Shown one piece after another: positions 8,826-17,268 of a stretch of 64,000 nt of DNA. The stretch is from positions 868,001 to 932,000 of the forward strand of contig NZ_JAIVAC010000001.1 of NCBI RefSeq assembly GCF_020171655.1, read 5' to 3'. The notes under the pieces were generated by a model. The model had not been told where the DNA came from. It worked only from the letters and a program-made list of their open reading frames with translations, and searched no databases. How positions within the stretch are numbered: position 1 is the first letter of the stretch; every line of letters begins with the position of its first letter. The position numbers and the translations under genes are program-made. The stretch is from Exiguobacterium aestuarii (lineage in GTDB: Bacteria; Bacillota; Bacilli; Exiguobacteriales; Exiguobacteriaceae).

Positions 8826-9416
8826 ATGAATACGCATATAGAAGAAGTAACCATCCGCGTAAAATCGATTTTCAACGAAGACAAAACGAAACGTTATTTG
8901 CGAACGTATGAGTTCACGGATGTCGAGGATGGAGTAATTTGTGCCGTCATCATCTATTCACCGCGTATGAGCGATGCCTTTTTATCAGGTACGACAACGC
9001 AACGTGCTTATATGTTGATGCAAAATCATTTGTCGCAACCGATTCGGGAGATGCGTGTCATCAGTCTCGTGCCAACACTTGCCATCAACGATAATCTTCC
9101 ATATGTGGAATCGCAGCTCGACGAGACGAATTATCACTATGTCGAAGAGACGTTACAAGAGGTGGAAGCGAGCGGCGGAATGATCATCGTCGGTTGGGGC
9201 TCGCCTGGTCGATTGATGCACCATGCGACATCCTATAAATCGCTCTTTGCCGATTACGAGTCCAATATGTACTGTATCGGTACGACCGCTAAAGGTGAAC
9301 CGCAACAGATTCGTATGGCCAACGAGAACACGGTGCTCGAGGCGTTCAACAATGAATCGGTAAAACCAAAGTTTCGGATTGTGAAGGAAACGAAGAAGGA
9401 AGATGACTCCATGTGA
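8826..9416 (+). CDS. DUF1643-like protein, 196 aa
   Basis: ATG 8826 is spaced properly from GTGAGGA; the ATG at 8820 is too close. The protein is soluble. The N-terminal KRYLRTYEF, the middle VISLVPTLA, the segment MIIVGWGSPG and the late CIGTTAKGEPQQIR follow the order of motifs typical of DUF1643 proteins (R-L-R, N-L, a WG motif, and LG-T-G-P), though the match is partial and made from memory. Function unknown. It ends in a bidirectional terminator shared with ykoC. Confidence 0.6.
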   Translation: MNTHIEEVTIRVKSIFNEDKTKRYLRTYEFTDVEDGVICAVIIYSPRMSDAFLSGTTTQRAYMLMQNHLSQPIREMRVISLVPTLAINDNLPYVESQLDETNYHYVEETLQEVEASGGMIIVGWGSPGRLMHHATSYKSLFADYESNMYCIGTTAKGEPQQIRMANENTVLEAFNNESVKPKFRIVKETKKEDDSM

Positions 9417-9430
9417 GTCACCTTCCTTTT
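9396..9430. terminator. Bidirectional terminator between the DUF1643-like gene and ykoC
   Basis: A 14-bp stem with one mismatch (arms 9396-9409 and 9415-9428) is followed by a T run on the plus strand. It overlaps the stop codon at 9414-9416 and abuts the ykoC stop at 9430, so it probably serves both convergent units. Confidence 0.75.
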
Positions 9431-10164
9431 TATATGCCCGCCCAGATGGCGATTCCAAATAACGTGAGTAATACACCTGACCAAACAAAATCACTTGATT
9501 TGACCTCAACCTTGTCATAAATCGTTCGTTTTCCACTCGTGAACCCTCTCGCTTCCATCGAGAAGGCGATGCGTTCGGCTCGTCGGATCGAACCTGCAAG
9601 GAGTGGCAACAGTAATTTCGGAACGTGCCGAAGGCGTTCCCATTTCGTGTTGAACGGTACACCTCGCAGCTGATGTGCATATTGGAGTTGCTGTAGCTCA
9701 CGCTGCAACAATGGGATGAAACGGAACCCGACAAGGGCACTATAGGCGATTGTTGGCGATAACTTCGCCTGTTGCATCAAACTCATAACGAATCGCTTTG
9801 AATCCGTTGTCATCATGAAAAGAAGGGAGAGGACCGTGAACGCCAGGACACGAAGACTAAGGGCAACGGCAATACGTCTCTCTTCATCTGTGATGTCCTG
9901 ACCGAGTATGGTCATCCACGTCTCTCCCTCAAGATTTTTCCCAAACACGAGCGTCGTCCAAAACGTACCGATCGCCGTGATGAGAAATGGAATTAAGAAC
10001 ATTCCCCATTTCTTCCACGATACGTCTGTCGCCACCAGCTGAATCAGTAGCGTACCGACAATGATGACGAGCGGGGTCCTAGGGTTATAGAACAGCGCCA
10101 GACCGAACATAATGAGCGTCAATGTCACAAATTTCACCGTCGGATTCATGTCATGGAGTGACAT
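9430..10164 (-). CDS. ykoC: ECF transporter transmembrane subunit YkoC (EcfT-like)
   Basis: A 244-aa membrane protein with about five helices and the two cytoplasmic EcfT coupling motifs, AHQLRG and FSMEARGF, whose Ala-Arg-Gly signatures contact the ATPases. It is the last gene of a four-gene unit with ykoF, ykoE and ykoD behind a TPP riboswitch. It overlaps ykoD by 19 bases and has a strong GGGGAGGGGAG site. In Bacillus subtilis this system imports the thiamin precursor HMP or thiamin; the same role is inferred here. Confidence 0.85.
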   Translation of the reverse strand: MSLHDMNPTVKFVTLTLIMFGLALFYNPRTPLVIIVGTLLIQLVATDVSWKKWGMFLIPFLITAIGTFWTTLVFGKNLEGETWMTILGQDITDEERRIAVALSLRVLAFTVLSLLFMMTTDSKRFVMSLMQQAKLSPTIAYSALVGFRFIPLLQRELQQLQYAHQLRGVPFNTKWERLRHVPKLLLPLLAGSIRRAERIAFSMEARGFTSGKRTIYDKVEVKSSDFVWSGVLLTLFGIAIWAGI

Positions 10165-11489
10165 CGTTCTCCCCTCCCCTTCAATCGATAATCAAGGAGC
10201 ATCTCTGTGTTCTGCCATAGTTCATCCCCGAACGGTCCCGAAAGTTCCCCATCCTTCATCAAATAGAACGTATTGGCGATATTGGCGAACGATAGGTCAT
10301 GGGTTACGAACAGGATGGTCTGCCCTTGTTCCGCATGCCGCTTCATCAGCGCCTCGAGTGCATGGAGTGACGCTTCGTCCTGACCTGCAGTCGGTTCATC
10401 GAATGCAAGCAATTGCTTATTCGATAGCGACTGGATTCCAACTGCGAGCCTCCGTTTTTGACCATGGCTAAGGGATAACGGATGGAGGAATCTCTGATTA
10501 TGAAGCTCCATGTCAGATAACACGGTCTCAATTGATGTTTCGTGACCAAACTGCAACTCTCGCACAACGGAGTTCATAAAAAATAGATGTTCTGGTGATT
10601 GTGGCACGAGTCCGACCCGATGATCGTGTTCTGTTAAGCTTCTTAAAAATGTCGACTTCCCGCTCCCATTCGGTCCGAGAATGGCAATCACTTCTCCAGC
10701 CCGGACGTGGAGCACCGTCTCGTTGAGCTGAAACGAATCACGTCTGACCTCTTTAACCTTGTAGCGTTGAATAGCTGAGAGTGACGCGTTCGACTTCACA
10801 AATGAAAAATCCTCGACCGAACGGAATGATTCATTCCTAACGACACACCCTCGCTCTAACTCAATATGCCAGTCAAAGTAATCTCCCCATAGATGAGGGC
10901 GATGCTCGACGACAATGACGTTCAGGTCTTTCATCTTGTCGAGCCATTTTACAAATTCTTGCGCGGTCACTGGGTCTAGATGCGTCAACGGTTCATCGAG
11001 CAGAAGCCATTCCGGTCTTCCGACTAGAGCGCACGCAACAGCAATCCGCTGTTTCTGTCCGCCTGACAACGAATCGATTTTTCGGTTTCGATAATCACTC
11101 AACTGTAACGATTCGAGGATTTCCGTCACGCGTTGTTCGATATCTGAGACAGGTGTCGACAAGTTCTCAAGTGTGAAGATCAGTTCTTCTTCCACCCGTT
11201 CCATGACAAATTGCGTATCCGGGTCTTGAAACACCGTCCCAACCCGCTGATTGATTTCGCCAGGTGCATAGTCGTCGTATGATCGTCCAAGTAGTTCGAG
11301 TCTACCATCAAGGATTCCGTCACAATTCTCCGGATAGAGACGGTTGAATAGCGCGAGAAGTGTCGACTTCCCGCTCCCGCTCGCCCCACTAAGAATCGTA
11401 CGACCTTGACGGATTGAAACGGTCACGTCTTCAAGAATCGCCTCAGAACTCTCTAGAAATCGAAAATGAAGTGACTCTGTCTCAACCAT
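10146..11489 (-). CDS. ykoD: ECF transporter duplicated ATPase YkoD
   Basis: A protein of about 447 aa with two fused ABC ATPase domains. The first has Walker A SGASGSGKST, signature LSGGQKQR and Walker B WLLLDEP. The second has Walker A GPNGSGKST, a degenerate signature LSLSHGQKRR and Walker B LLAFDEPT. The start chosen is ATG 11489 with GTGGGA upstream; an alternative ATG at 11516 would lengthen the overlap with ykoE from 8 to 35 bases. It energises the YkoE/YkoC pore and follows the TPP riboswitch operon order of B. subtilis. Confidence 0.87.
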   Translation of the reverse strand: MVETESLHFRFLESSEAILEDVTVSIRQGRTILSGASGSGKSTLLALFNRLYPENCDGILDGRLELLGRSYDDYAPGEINQRVGTVFQDPDTQFVMERVEEELIFTLENLSTPVSDIEQRVTEILESLQLSDYRNRKIDSLSGGQKQRIAVACALVGRPEWLLLDEPLTHLDPVTAQEFVKWLDKMKDLNVIVVEHRPHLWGDYFDWHIELERGCVVRNESFRSVEDFSFVKSNASLSAIQRYKVKEVRRDSFQLNETVLHVRAGEVIAILGPNGSGKSTFLRSLTEHDHRVGLVPQSPEHLFFMNSVVRELQFGHETSIETVLSDMELHNQRFLHPLSLSHGQKRRLAVGIQSLSNKQLLAFDEPTAGQDEASLHALEALMKRHAEQGQTILFVTHDLSFANIANTFYLMKDGELSGPFGDELWQNTEMLLDYRLKGRGERCHSMT

Positions 11490-12057
11490 GGACGTTCCCA
11501 CTTCGTGAAATCGCATAACCGCGAAGTGATCCTGTCTTCAGCAATAGGTCACTGAGCAACTTCCCACCGATTCCAGCGATGACCATCCCACTGATGGCTC
11601 TCAGCCCGAACATCGTCGCCACATAACCTGGCTCTAACATCGCGAACCCACTCATGAAATATGTATAGACGAAACTCGTGACAGCCGACCCAAATCCGGC
11701 AAGCATGAGTACCCATAGCTCATAACGTCTGTAGCCCGTCATCGCAAAGACGGCTTCTGCCCCTAAACCTTGAACAATGCCGACCAAGATGATGCGTGGC
11801 CCAATGGCATTCCCAATCAACATCTCAATCGTTGCGGCCATCACTTCTGAGATGAATGCCGCCCCCGGTTTGCGAATGATGTATGCCGAGATAATCGATA
11901 CGATAAACCAGATGCCAAAGATCCACTCGTAGGCGATGGGACCGATCAACCCTGCCCACAAGTTACCGATATGAACGAACAATAAATAGACGACCGCGAA
12001 GACAACAGATAATACGGAGACAAGGACGACTTCTTTCAATTTCCACGATTTAAGCAT
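11482..12057 (-). CDS. ykoE: Thiamin/HMP ECF substrate-binding S component YkoE
   Basis: A hydrophobic protein of 191 aa with about six membrane helices, typical of an ECF S component. ATG 12057 follows GGAGG, itself inside the end of ykoF; ATG 12069 lacks a good site. It overlaps ykoF by 8 bases, giving translational coupling. It would bind the pyrimidine or thiamin ligand and dock on YkoC/YkoD. Assignment rests on size, topology, gene order and the TPP riboswitch. Confidence 0.85.
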   Translation of the reverse strand: MLKSWKLKEVVLVSVLSVVFAVVYLLFVHIGNLWAGLIGPIAYEWIFGIWFIVSIISAYIIRKPGAAFISEVMAATIEMLIGNAIGPRIILVGIVQGLGAEAVFAMTGYRRYELWVLMLAGFGSAVTSFVYTYFMSGFAMLEPGYVATMFGLRAISGMVIAGIGGKLLSDLLLKTGSLRGYAISRSGNVHG

Positions 12058-12640
12058 GTCGCCCTCCATGTGACGGACTATTTACGCTGAACGTCACCGT
12101 CATGACAACATGTTGGTTCTTTTCGCGCGTCCGCTTAAAAGCCGCCTCATAGTACGAGAACACGTCATCTAAGTTCCCATGAATGCCTGATGCATAATGC
12201 ATCGACTCGTTATAGACACCAGTCTGTTTTGCTTGCTCGATTTCTTCATAGATGAGTTCCATGTAATTGTCAGCACCCATCGGATAGAGTGCGAACTGCG
12301 AAGACACATACTGGTCTCTTGATGCACCGTTTGATGGTTCGCTCGGAGCCTCGAGTGCCTCATCTCCCGTTGAATCTCCTGGACAACCGACAGAGAACGT
12401 TCCGCTCATCGAGACGTGCTTCCCTTCCTCCGAAGCAAGACTCAACACCGTTCGAGCGACGTCAAACACATGCTCGACTCGTCCACGGATGACCGTCGAC
12501 ACGTCATCCGTATGTCTCCACACACCTGACAGATCCGTTCGTTTTAGAGCACCTTTGATTGTCCCGACAAAATCGTCTGTCATCGGGCTCAGTGTGAATC
12601 GAAACCCGACAATCGGACTCGTACCACATGATTCATTCAT
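12050..12640 (-). CDS. ykoF: Thiamin/HMP-binding protein YkoF
   Basis: A soluble protein of 196 aa made of two similar ACT-like halves (about 1-90 and 105-196): each holds a sequence of the form RFTLSPM..., or FALYPMGADNYMELI, and each ends with a VTFSV or GTFSV strand. This internal duplication is typical of YkoF, which binds thiamin or HMP. The true start is ATG 12640 with GAGGGGG; the open frame continues upstream through the riboswitch terminator only by chance. It is the first gene of the operon. Confidence 0.85.
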   Translation of the reverse strand: MNESCGTSPIVGFRFTLSPMTDDFVGTIKGALKRTDLSGVWRHTDDVSTVIRGRVEHVFDVARTVLSLASEEGKHVSMSGTFSVGCPGDSTGDEALEAPSEPSNGASRDQYVSSQFALYPMGADNYMELIYEEIEQAKQTGVYNESMHYASGIHGNLDDVFSYYEAAFKRTREKNQHVVMTVTFSVNSPSHGGRHA

Positions 12641-12668
12641 TCTATTTCCCCCTCTAAATGTGTTTGCA

Positions 12669-12699
12669 TAAAAAAAGCCGCATTCATGAGAATGCAGCA
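12669..12699 (-). terminator. Riboswitch expression-platform terminator of ykoFEDC
   Basis: On the minus strand GCTGCATTC and GAATGCGGC form a 9-bp stem with a 4-base loop, followed by seven T residues. It lies between the TPP aptamer and the ykoF ribosome binding site and is the likely off-state hairpin. Confidence 0.85.
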
Positions 12700-12732
12700 A
12701 CAAAATCTATACAAACTTGCATAGAGAAAGTG

Positions 12733-12820
12733 CCGCACTTCCTCACGCCAGTATTATCTGGATCGAGTTATAAGGGATCGGAGCCATGCTCTCATCTCAG
12801 CCGAAGCACCCCTAGTGCAG
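12733..12820 (-). ncRNA. TPP riboswitch (THI element)
   Basis: Read on the minus strand, the region holds the conserved TPP aptamer parts in order: GGGGTGC, CTGAGATGAGA, GATCCCTTATAACTCGATCC, then GATAATACTGGCGTGAGGAAG. Closing helix P1 pairs GCACT (12814-12818 side) with AGTGC (12735-12739 side). It controls ykoFEDC through the downstream terminator, switching uptake off when TPP is plentiful. Confidence 0.95.
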
Positions 12821-12850
12821 TCATTATTATGCGGTTACTTATGCAGTCAC

Positions 12851-12879
12851 AGTATAGCGATGTTTTAATCTTTTGTAAA
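12851..12879 (-). promoter_or_regulatory. Sigma-A promoter of ykoFEDC
   Basis: On the minus strand a TTTACA -35 (12874-12879) and a TATACT -10 (12851-12856) are separated by 17 bases. Transcription would start about 25 bases before the TPP aptamer. Confidence 0.75.
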
Positions 12880-12882
12880 CGG

Positions 12883-14082
12883 TCAATCTGAATACGTGAC
12901 GAATTGACCTGTACCAGGGAGCGGATCATGGAGCGTATCCCACGATGTTTCCATCTCCTCATCCGTCAACAAGCAAGTGTCAAGTGACCGCTCGACCGTC
13001 TCCCGGTCCATTCGTTGACCGATGAGGACCAATTCGTTCTGTCGGTCTCCGTACGGCTCGATGTAGTCTTCGCGCAGTTCAGGTTCGGTTGCAAACATAG
13101 CCTCTCGTTCACTCTCCGGAAGTGTCGCTAACCAACGCCCCGCATGTTCGAGCGTTGATGCATACCCAGCTTGTGAAAACAGACAAGCGAGGTCGTTTCG
13201 TGTCGCAATCCACAAGAAACCTTTGGCACGAACAATTTCTTCAGGGTAATGTTCCATCCAATTCATCAAACGCTCAGGATGGAATGGTCGACGCCGACGG
13301 TAAACGAACGAACTGATACCATACTCTTCTGTCTCCGGCGTATGTTCTTCCGACTCAAGTTCTTGAATCCAACCTGCGGCGCGCATCGCTTGGTCAAAAT
13401 CGAACAACTGGACGTCTAGTAGGTCGTCTAACGCCACATTCGAGTAGGTCGACGTCAACAACTTAGCACTCGGATTGAGCGTTTTCAGTAAGCCCTTCAT
13501 CTCCTGCAGTTCTTCTTCAGATACCCTGTCCGCCTTGTTCAAAACGATGATGTCCGCAAACTCGACTTGGTCGACGAGTAGGTCGACGACTTCACGCACG
13601 TCACCTGTATCGACGGCTTGTTGACGTTCCATAAGCGATTCACCGGAATTGAAATCTTTAAAGAAACGGTATGCATCGACGACGGTGACCATCGCATCGA
13701 TATAGACACGGCTCGTCAAATCGATTCCGAGCGCGTCGTCAGCATACGTGAACGTCTGTGCAACGGGAATCGGTTCAGAGATACCAGAAGACTCAATGAT
13801 GATGCCATCGAGGTCGCGATCTTTCGTTAAATCATAGACAGCTGTCAACAAATCTTCGCGAAGCGTGCAACAGATACATCCGTTCGAAAGTTCGACTAAT
13901 TTTTCATCCGTCCGGGAGAATCCTCCCTGCTCGATCAACTTCTCATCGATGTTCAATTCGCTCATATCGTTCACGATGACGGCATATTTCTTGTGATCTC
14001 GGTTATGTAAGATGTGGTTAAGCAGCGTCGTCTTGCCGCTACCAAGATACCCCGAGAGTACCGTAATTGGAATTCGTTTCAT
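12883..14082 (-). CDS. yciC: COG0523 zinc-type GTPase metallochaperone (YciC-like)
   Basis: A 399-aa protein, the length of B. subtilis YciC (397). The N-terminal G3E GTPase domain has Walker [10 protein letters not shown] near residues 9-17, the CXCC metal motif in NGCICCTLR, the Walker B-type ESSGISEP and the NKAD base motif. The C-terminal CobW_C domain follows (from about 275). ATG 14082 follows GGAGG; upstream starts fall in the promoter. A Zur box sits in the promoter, so it should be induced under zinc starvation, where family members deliver metal to client proteins. Confidence 0.85.
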   Translation of the reverse strand: MKRIPITVLSGYLGSGKTTLLNHILHNRDHKKYAVIVNDMSELNIDEKLIEQGGFSRTDEKLVELSNGCICCTLREDLLTAVYDLTKDRDLDGIIIESSGISEPIPVAQTFTYADDALGIDLTSRVYIDAMVTVVDAYRFFKDFNSGESLMERQQAVDTGDVREVVDLLVDQVEFADIIVLNKADRVSEEELQEMKGLLKTLNPSAKLLTSTYSNVALDDLLDVQLFDFDQAMRAAGWIQELESEEHTPETEEYGISSFVYRRRRPFHPERLMNWMEHYPEEIVRAKGFLWIATRNDLACLFSQAGYASTLEHAGRWLATLPESEREAMFATEPELREDYIEPYGDRQNELVLIGQRMDRETVERSLDTCLLTDEEMETSWDTLHDPLPGTGQFVTYSD

Positions 14083-14098
14083 GATATATCCTCCATTT

Positions 14099-14119
14099 AA
14101 ATCGTAATGATTACTTTTT
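14099..14119. promoter_or_regulatory. Zur box upstream of yciC
   Basis: AAATCGTAATGATTAC (14099-14114) plus the following T run matches the Bacilli Zur operator form AAATCGTAAT-N-ATTACGATTT in the left half and inner right half. It lies between the yciC -10 and its ribosome binding site, where repressor binding would block transcription. Confidence 0.8.
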
Positions 14120-14121
14120 AT

Positions 14122-14150
14122 ATAATGGAATGGGAACATCTTTTTGTCAA
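14122..14150 (-). promoter_or_regulatory. Promoter of yciC
   Basis: On the minus strand a perfect TTGACA (14145-14150) is 17 bases from CATTAT (14122-14127). The Zur box follows directly downstream. Confidence 0.7.
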
Positions 14151-14151
14151 C

Positions 14152-14179
14152 AAAAAAACACGCCTCACGGACGTGTTTT
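14152..14179 (-). terminator. Terminator of the SMP-30 / 88-aa gene unit
   Basis: AAACACG pairs with CGTGTTT around a 9-base loop, followed on the minus strand by seven T residues. It closes the unit upstream and is immediately followed by the yciC -35 box. Confidence 0.8.
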
Positions 14180-14193
14180 CGAAGAAAGTATAA

Positions 14194-14460
14194 TCATTCT
14201 TCCAACGCTCTTCGTTCTGCCTCTGAGCGTGGGTAAGCGTTCGCCTGCCATTCAGCCCGATAAATCGAGTCGAGTTGAGTCAATCCGACTTCATCCTCAT
14301 CTTTGTCTGAATCGACGCTCGGCACCTCATCCCACTTCGGGTCGAGGTACGAATGGTCTTTTTCACGTGCTCGATTTTCTTGGATCTTTTGAATCCCCAT
14401 CTTAACTGCTGCAGCAACTGCCAACCCAATACCTGCTCGAACCAACAGTCGTCTCACCAT
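14194..14460 (-). CDS. Small membrane-anchored hypothetical protein, 88 aa
   Basis: The protein has an N-terminal basic end, a short hydrophobic helix (about 6-22, LVRAGIGLAVAAAVKMG) and an acidic, charged tail (DSDKDEDE). No family is recognised. ATG 14460 follows GGAGGAAATACG and lies 12 bases after the SMP-30-like gene stop, so the two are probably co-transcribed. Confidence 0.6.
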   Translation of the reverse strand: MVRRLLVRAGIGLAVAAAVKMGIQKIQENRAREKDHSYLDPKWDEVPSVDSDKDEDEVGLTQLDSIYRAEWQANAYPRSEAERRALEE

Positions 14461-14472
14461 CGTATTTCCTCC

Positions 14473-15354
14473 TCAGCGACCGAAACGATACAATGGCATC
14501 CCTTTCACTTCTGTGTCGACGATAAATACCGATCCCGCATCCGGATATTTGGAAAGCGCCTCCTCATCCATTCCTTCACGAGCCGTCGTGATGGCTAATC
14601 GATTTAGTCCATCCCCGATAAAGGCGCATGAGGTGACATTCGGTGCAGGAACATGCACTTCCAATAATTTATTACCTGTCGATGGGTCCCAACGTGACAC
14701 TCGTCCACCAGCATAATGTGCAATCCATAGACAGCCTTCAGAGTCGGACGTCATTCCGTCAGGAAAACCTTCTTCCTCTGAGAAATCAACGACGACCTCT
14801 CCGTTTGAGAGCGTTCCTGACTTCAAATCAAAATCATATTTCCGAATTTTTTCAGTCGGTGTATCGATATGATAAAAAACGGAATGGTCAGGCGACCATG
14901 TCAACCCGTTCGAAAGTGTCAATTCATCCATGAGTGATGTTGTCGTTCCATCTCGATCGACTCGATACAATGTCGCTTCGTTTTCTTCATCCTCAAGATG
15001 GAGCGTACCTGCAAAAATACGACCATATGGATCGGCTTTCCCGTCGTTGAAACGTAATCGACCATCAGGGTCATCCAACTCGACAATCTTATTTAAATCT
15101 CGATTAATTTCATCCCATTCATAGATTCCATCTTTCAATCCAAGGACGACACCATCTGTCACTTTTGGAATGACAAAACCGACCTGTTTCCCAACTTCAA
15201 AAGAAGAAATCTCGTCTTCTTGCTCGTCATACCACCATAACGTATGACCTTCAATATCTACCCAATAAAAACGCTTTAACTCAGCATCCCAACAAGGACC
15301 TTCACCAAGCGTATTTCGTACCCGAATCCATAACGACGCATCTACTTTCTCCAT
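14473..15354 (-). CDS. SMP-30/gluconolactonase (LRE) family protein, 293 aa
   Basis: A six-bladed beta-propeller protein of the SMP-30/regucalcin family. The N-terminal GEGPCWDAE supplies the metal-binding Glu, RFNDGKADPYGRIFAGT the metal Asn/Asp pair, LSNGLTWSPD the substrate Asn segment and GFPDGMTSDSEGCLWIAHYAGG the late metal Asp. Family members hydrolyse sugar lactones with a divalent metal; the exact lactone is unknown. It is the first gene of a two-gene unit. Confidence 0.87.
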   Translation of the reverse strand: MEKVDASLWIRVRNTLGEGPCWDAELKRFYWVDIEGHTLWWYDEQEDEISSFEVGKQVGFVIPKVTDGVVLGLKDGIYEWDEINRDLNKIVELDDPDGRLRFNDGKADPYGRIFAGTLHLEDEENEATLYRVDRDGTTTSLMDELTLSNGLTWSPDHSVFYHIDTPTEKIRKYDFDLKSGTLSNGEVVVDFSEEEGFPDGMTSDSEGCLWIAHYAGGRVSRWDPSTGNKLLEVHVPAPNVTSCAFIGDGLNRLAITTAREGMDEEALSKYPDAGSVFIVDTEVKGMPLYRFGR

Positions 15355-15502
15355 TACTTAGCCTCCACTCTATCCATTAGTTCAGAAATCTATTCCCTTC
15401 TCCCATCTCGACTATGCATGAATTCAGAAAATCGTGATGGATTTTCACCGTCGTCCGTTCGATTTGCTATAGTGAAAGAAAAGTAGAGAGGAAGTGAATG
15501 TC

Positions 15503-16102
15503 TTGTCTAAATGGGATGAACGATTTAGCTCGGAGGATTATGTGTATGGGACAGAGCCGAACGAGTTTTTACAAAAATGGATCACCTCTCATCAGATCGA
15601 AGGAAAACGTGTATTGGCCATCGCTGAGGGGGAAGGTCGAAACGCAGTCTGGCTCGCCACGCTCGGCTTCGACGTCGAGATGTGGGACGCTTCGAAAGTT
15701 GGACTCGAAAAAGCGAAGCGCTTGGCAACTTCACGAAACGTCTCCCTTCAGACGAAGCAGATTGACTTGAATGAAGCGGTCTGGTCGCAAGATACGTATG
15801 ACCTAGTCATCTGTATCTTCGGCCACTTTCCTCCACATGTCAGAGAAAAGGTGCTCGCCGGTATTCAAAAAACACTACGACCTGGTGGCGTATTCCTGAC
15901 CGAAGTGTACTCTACAAATCAACTCGCATACGGAACAGGTGGACCAAAAAACCTCTCACTTCTTTACAATGAGGAGATGTTCCACCAACTCGAAGACAAT
16001 TTCATTTCTCTCGTCTTAAACGAGAATGTCGTATGGCGAGAAGAAGGGACACTCCATCACGGCGAATCAGCTGTGATTCAATATGTCGGACAAAAACGAT
16101 AA
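15503..16102 (+). CDS. Class I SAM-dependent methyltransferase (TehB-like), 199 aa
   Basis: The best start is TTG 15503, nine bases after AGAGAGGAA; a GTG at 15494 overlaps that site. The N-terminal WDERFSSEDYVYGTEPNEFL is typical of TehB-like and thiopurine-type methyltransferases. Motif I reads VLAIAEGEGRNAVWLA, and LVICIFGHFP is motif IV. The substrate is unknown; the family methylates small thiols, tellurite or similar. The gene stands alone and ends at a strong bidirectional hairpin before rlmN. Confidence 0.8.
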   Translation: MSKWDERFSSEDYVYGTEPNEFLQKWITSHQIEGKRVLAIAEGEGRNAVWLATLGFDVEMWDASKVGLEKAKRLATSRNVSLQTKQIDLNEAVWSQDTYDLVICIFGHFPPHVREKVLAGIQKTLRPGGVFLTEVYSTNQLAYGTGGPKNLSLLYNEEMFHQLEDNFISLVLNENVVWREEGTLHHGESAVIQYVGQKR

Positions 16103-16105
16103 GCG

Positions 16106-16140
16106 AATGGCCTCCCCGAAAAATTCGGAGAGGCCATTTG
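16106..16140. terminator. Hairpin between the methyltransferase gene and rlmN
   Basis: A 15-bp stem with one mismatch (16106-16120 with 16124-16138, loop AAA) lies between the convergent stops. The T runs are short on both strands, but the stem is long enough to end transcription both ways. Confidence 0.7.
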
Positions 16141-16141
16141 A

Positions 16142-17203
16142 TTACTTCGCGCCTTCGACGTTCATATGCTTACTGCGGAGCTGACCGCAAGCTGCATCGA
16201 TATCTGTCCCATGTTCGAGACGGACACCTGTGTTGACACCACGCTTTTTCAAGATATCATAAAACGCCATGATATCTTCCGGTGTGCTTCGCTCATATTG
16301 GATATGCTCGTTGACAGGATTATATGGAATCAAGTTGATGTAAGACTTGTCCTTGATGTCTTCAATCAAGTCCGCGAGTTCTTCCGCATGTTCCGGTAAA
16401 TCGTTCACTTTCGAGAGCAAGATATACTCGAATGTGATCCGTTTATTCGTCTTCTCGACGTAATAGCGAATCGACGGCATGAGTTTATCAAGCGGGAACG
16501 CCCGGTTGATTTTCATGATACGTGTGCGTAATTCATCGTTTGGAGCATGTAGAGAGAGCGCCAAGTTGATGCGCAAGTCGAGGTCCGCAAACTTATAGAT
16601 CTTGTCCGCAAGTCCACTCGTCGACACGTTGATTTTACGTGGGGCGATTGCAAGACCACGCTCATCTTTGACGACGCGCAAGAAGTCGACCAAGTTATCG
16701 AAGTTATCGAACGGTTCACCGATTCCCATAACGACGATATGACTGACGCGGTCCCCTTCTCCTTCTTCATCGAGGAAATGTTGGACAGTCATGATCTGCT
16801 CGACGACCTCACCAGCCGTCAAATCACGTGTCTTTTTCAACAAGCCGCTCGCACAGAAGCTGCATCCGATGTTACAACCGACCTGTGTCGTCACACAGAC
16901 CGAGCGACCATATTTATGACGCATGAGCACCGTCTCGATATAGTGACCGTCATGCAATTTAAGTAAGAATTTGACCGTTCCATCGCCCGCTTCTTGTTTA
17001 ACGAACAGTTCTTGTGTCGAGATGACGTATTTCTCAGTTAAGTAATCGCGTACTTCGTCACGGACGTTCAGCGCGTCCATCGATTTGACCCGGTCGATGT
17101 AGAGCGAGTCCCAGACTTGACGTGCGTGGAAGGCACCATATCCTGCTTCCGTGCACTCGTTTGTGAGTTGATCGAACGTCAACCCGTATATAGATGATTT
17201 CAT
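16142..17203 (-). CDS. rlmN: Dual-specificity 23S rRNA/tRNA adenine C2-methyltransferase RlmN
   Basis: A radical-SAM enzyme of 353 aa. The 4Fe-4S motif CXXXCXXC is seen in GCNIGCSFCASG. The SAM segment GIGEPFDNFDN and the C-terminal GTDIDAACGQL, with the methyl-carrying Cys, are present. It methylates A2503 of 23S rRNA and A37 of some tRNAs. Length and motifs are normal. The gene is monocistronic with a GAAAGGACAG site before ATG 17203. Confidence 0.95.
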   Translation of the reverse strand: MKSSIYGLTFDQLTNECTEAGYGAFHARQVWDSLYIDRVKSMDALNVRDEVRDYLTEKYVISTQELFVKQEAGDGTVKFLLKLHDGHYIETVLMRHKYGRSVCVTTQVGCNIGCSFCASGLLKKTRDLTAGEVVEQIMTVQHFLDEEGEGDRVSHIVVMGIGEPFDNFDNLVDFLRVVKDERGLAIAPRKINVSTSGLADKIYKFADLDLRINLALSLHAPNDELRTRIMKINRAFPLDKLMPSIRYYVEKTNKRITFEYILLSKVNDLPEHAEELADLIEDIKDKSYINLIPYNPVNEHIQYERSTPEDIMAFYDILKKRGVNTGVRLEHGTDIDAACGQLRSKHMNVEGAK

Positions 17204-17268
17204 TCTAACCTGTCCTTTCTCTAATCCGCATACGTACCATTGTAGCGGACGTCAGAGACGGGTGCAAC

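Noticed and set aside
12641-12703. Upstream extension of ykoF
   Set aside because: The frame is open only because it runs through the riboswitch terminator; ATG 12640 has the proper ribosome binding site.
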